64,000 nucleotides of DNA. Origin: Pisaster brevispinus. Taxonomy: Eukaryota; Echinodermata; Asteroidea; Forcipulatida; Asteriidae. Positions 62,390 to 64,000 of the stretch are shown here, piece by piece. The position numbers and the translations under genes are program-made. The DNA is taken from contig JAMKCF010000007.1 in the NCBI GenBank assembly GCA_023634235.1, positions 4,258,001-4,322,000 on the forward strand. Direction: 5' to 3'. Below the pieces are notes generated by a model that did no database searches, was not told where the DNA came from, and was given only the letters and a program-made list of their open reading frames with translations. How positions within the stretch are numbered: position 1 is the first letter of the stretch; each line of letters begins with the position of its first letter.

Positions 62390-63070
62390 GTTTAGAATCT
62401 TTGTGCCTTATTGTAGCTAACAGCACACGTAAACTTTATTTAGAAATGTGACTGCCACTTTAACCTGTACAAACAGAAAGATCTAAAAAAACAAAACAAA
62501 AAACAAGTCATTTTTATGTTTAGGTTCAGTGTAAGAGTCGCAGTCAGAGTCAGGTTCAAGTTCAAAATGTGGTTAGAGTTTTTGGCACAGTTAAAGTCAA
62601 ATTGAGGGTCTGCGCTAGGTTTAGGGTGATGGTCTACCTCTTAAATCGAGGGTCTGGTTCAGGGTCTGAGTCGTATCATCAGCATATGTAGCATTTTATT
62701 ATGAAATGTTATCATGTGGCCCCATTTTACCCTGTACTTCCGGTTCAAACAGGAACTCTAAAAAGTAATATATATATATATAATATATATATCCTGAATT
62801 AAATGAAGTAAAGTCATATTAATCTTTGTGCCGTCTCGTAGCTTATGACACATTTAACGTTTTGTTCAAAACATTACGACAATTTGCCCTTTCTTTTTGG
62901 GGTTCAAACAGGAAGTTCAAATAAAAAAAACGATTCCCGAATCACATGTCATAAAGTCAAAATCTTTGTGCCATTTTGTAACATTTGACATCTTTGACAT
63001 TTTAATCTAAACCATAGCCCCACTTTGACCTTTCATTGTGGTCCAAACAGGAAGTTATAATAGACTTGCT
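62390..63070. repeat. degenerate tandem repeat, CTTTGTGCC ... AACAGGAAG unit
   Basis: AATCTTTGTGCC recurs near 62397, 62822 and 62960. Each is followed by TGTAGC/TGTAAC, a ..CACTTTRACC.. word and CAAACAGGAAG or a variant near 62750, 62930 and 63047. The best spacing is about 135 bp. A (TA)n run at 62768-62792 interrupts it. Confidence 0.6.
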
Positions 63071-63882
63071 TCTTAAGCATTGCTCTTCTCGATACTGTAA
63101 ACTTGTTAAAGCCCAACAGTTGTAAAATAAAACTCCTGTATAACAGCCCAGAGTGAACAGTCTTGATTAGTTTTATTTGTGACACCCTCCATTTTATTAA
63201 GTGTTACACTAGGTTAACTTTACGTCACCCTTGGAGGCCCGTGAATAAGGCCAGATACCGGCCTTGGATAAGGATCCTGCCAGATTCACCTTTGCCCTTG
63301 CATCGGATTTACACAGAGATTCGTAGTCAATGCACACGTCGTACACTCATTACAACTACATTACATGTTCATTACATAATTTAAACAAACATTATACGCA
63401 GCATGCCAGATGATCGAAAGTGCAACAGCGAAAGAATAGTCGATTGGCGACGTTCATTTTGTTAACGAGTGGTAGCCGATATCGCAACACGAATTACTGA
63501 CCGCAGCACGAATTAATGGTGAAGAAAAAAATATCTATCACACAAACATCTTGTTCAAAATAACCCAGATTTATAGACTTGCCCAGTCCCTCATATATAT
63601 GCCTCCTCGATGTTGCGCTCACTACCGGTGACTAAAACAAAAACAGCATCGCCAATCAAGACTAAACAGCGAACTGACAAACTATATCACCTCGGACCAA
63701 TCCTAACGCAGATGGAAAGCTTACTTCCCTACATGTTTACCTGACGAAACCATTATGCCTGAAATTTCCAGTGCCTTACTTATTCTTGTGGATAAAATGA
63801 AGGGTACCAGTCTAATCCGCAAATTTGCCTTGGTACATTACTTAATTATTTATTTTTACTGTTGTTTTTCTTCTTCTAACAG
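63071..63882. other. upstream of the signal-peptide exon
   Basis: No coding exon was recognised. A pyrimidine tract (TTTTCTTCTTCTAACAG) immediately precedes the next exon, implying an upstream noncoding exon. Confidence 0.4.
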
Positions 63883-63971
63883 GATGTATACGTTACGAGT
63901 ACGTTTTCCCAGCGTGTCTTTGCCTCTACTGTTCGTGGCTTTGACCATGGCAGCGGGGGTGTTTGGGCAAG
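63883..63971 (+). CDS. signal-peptide exon of a secreted or membrane protein (gene continues beyond window)
   Basis: After the acceptor TTCTTCTAACAG, an ATG at 63884 opens MYTLRVRFPSVSLPLLFVAL then TMAAGVFGQ. This is a basic start, a hydrophobic core and small residues before a likely cleavage near VFG/Q, a classical signal peptide. The exon ends CAAG/GTAAAA in phase 1, the phase used by all Ig-domain introns of the receptor at the other end of this window. It may therefore open a related Ig-type gene, but nothing after the donor is visible. Confidence 0.6.
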
Positions 63972-64000
63972 GTAAAACAAATGTACTATGACCATTTATA

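Overview
The window looks like nuclear DNA of a marine invertebrate deuterostome, most likely an echinoderm. The reasons are small exons with GT-AG introns, a vertebrate-like AGPAT3/4 acyltransferase and an LRRC51 orthologue, tRNA-headed SINEs, and a dense mix of CR1/L2, RTE, Penelope, DIRS and Ty3/Gypsy elements and MITEs. The taxon is inferred from content only; no marker gene fixes it. There are no operons, CRISPR arrays or bacterial features.

Layout. 1-3250: decayed retroelement tails (a Penelope GIY-YIG remnant and two CR1-type RT C-termini, one interrupted by a MITE). 3375-11940 (+): an immunoglobulin-superfamily type I membrane protein (V-set Ig, second Ig, Ser/Thr-rich stalk, one transmembrane helix, very short tail). 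Its introns hold a TTA-flanked MITE and a degenerate DIRS retrotransposon. 12110-13226: a long-armed foldback element. 13545-17498: SINE and LINE fragments. 17499-22016 (-): a Ty3/Gypsy element with an uninterrupted 1262-codon pol ORF but no gag and no protease active site. 22017-32395: mostly unrecognised intergenic DNA with hairpins, an RTE tail and tRNA-like SINEs.

32396-49087 (+): a complete eight-coding-exon AGPAT3/4-type lysophosphatidate acyltransferase (397 codons by my exon model). 49100-57800: repeats, MITEs and a long inverted repeat. 57823-58348 (+): the main exon of LRRC51. 58350-63880: repeats. 63883-63971 (+): a signal-peptide exon that opens another gene and ends in phase 1, as Ig-family genes usually do.

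The most unusual structure is in AGPAT intron 4 (42865-46117). A 191-bp unit repeated 17 times carries the intron end, the splice acceptor and the first 27 nt of exon 5. The array therefore contains 16 decoy acceptors, each followed by an in-frame 9-codon copy of VPA(I/V)YDLTF. If the decoy is not spliced out, a stop codon follows, and it usually overlaps an AATAAA. A second oddity is the motif GTTATGTCCGAAAT scattered in both orientations through AGPAT intron 1.
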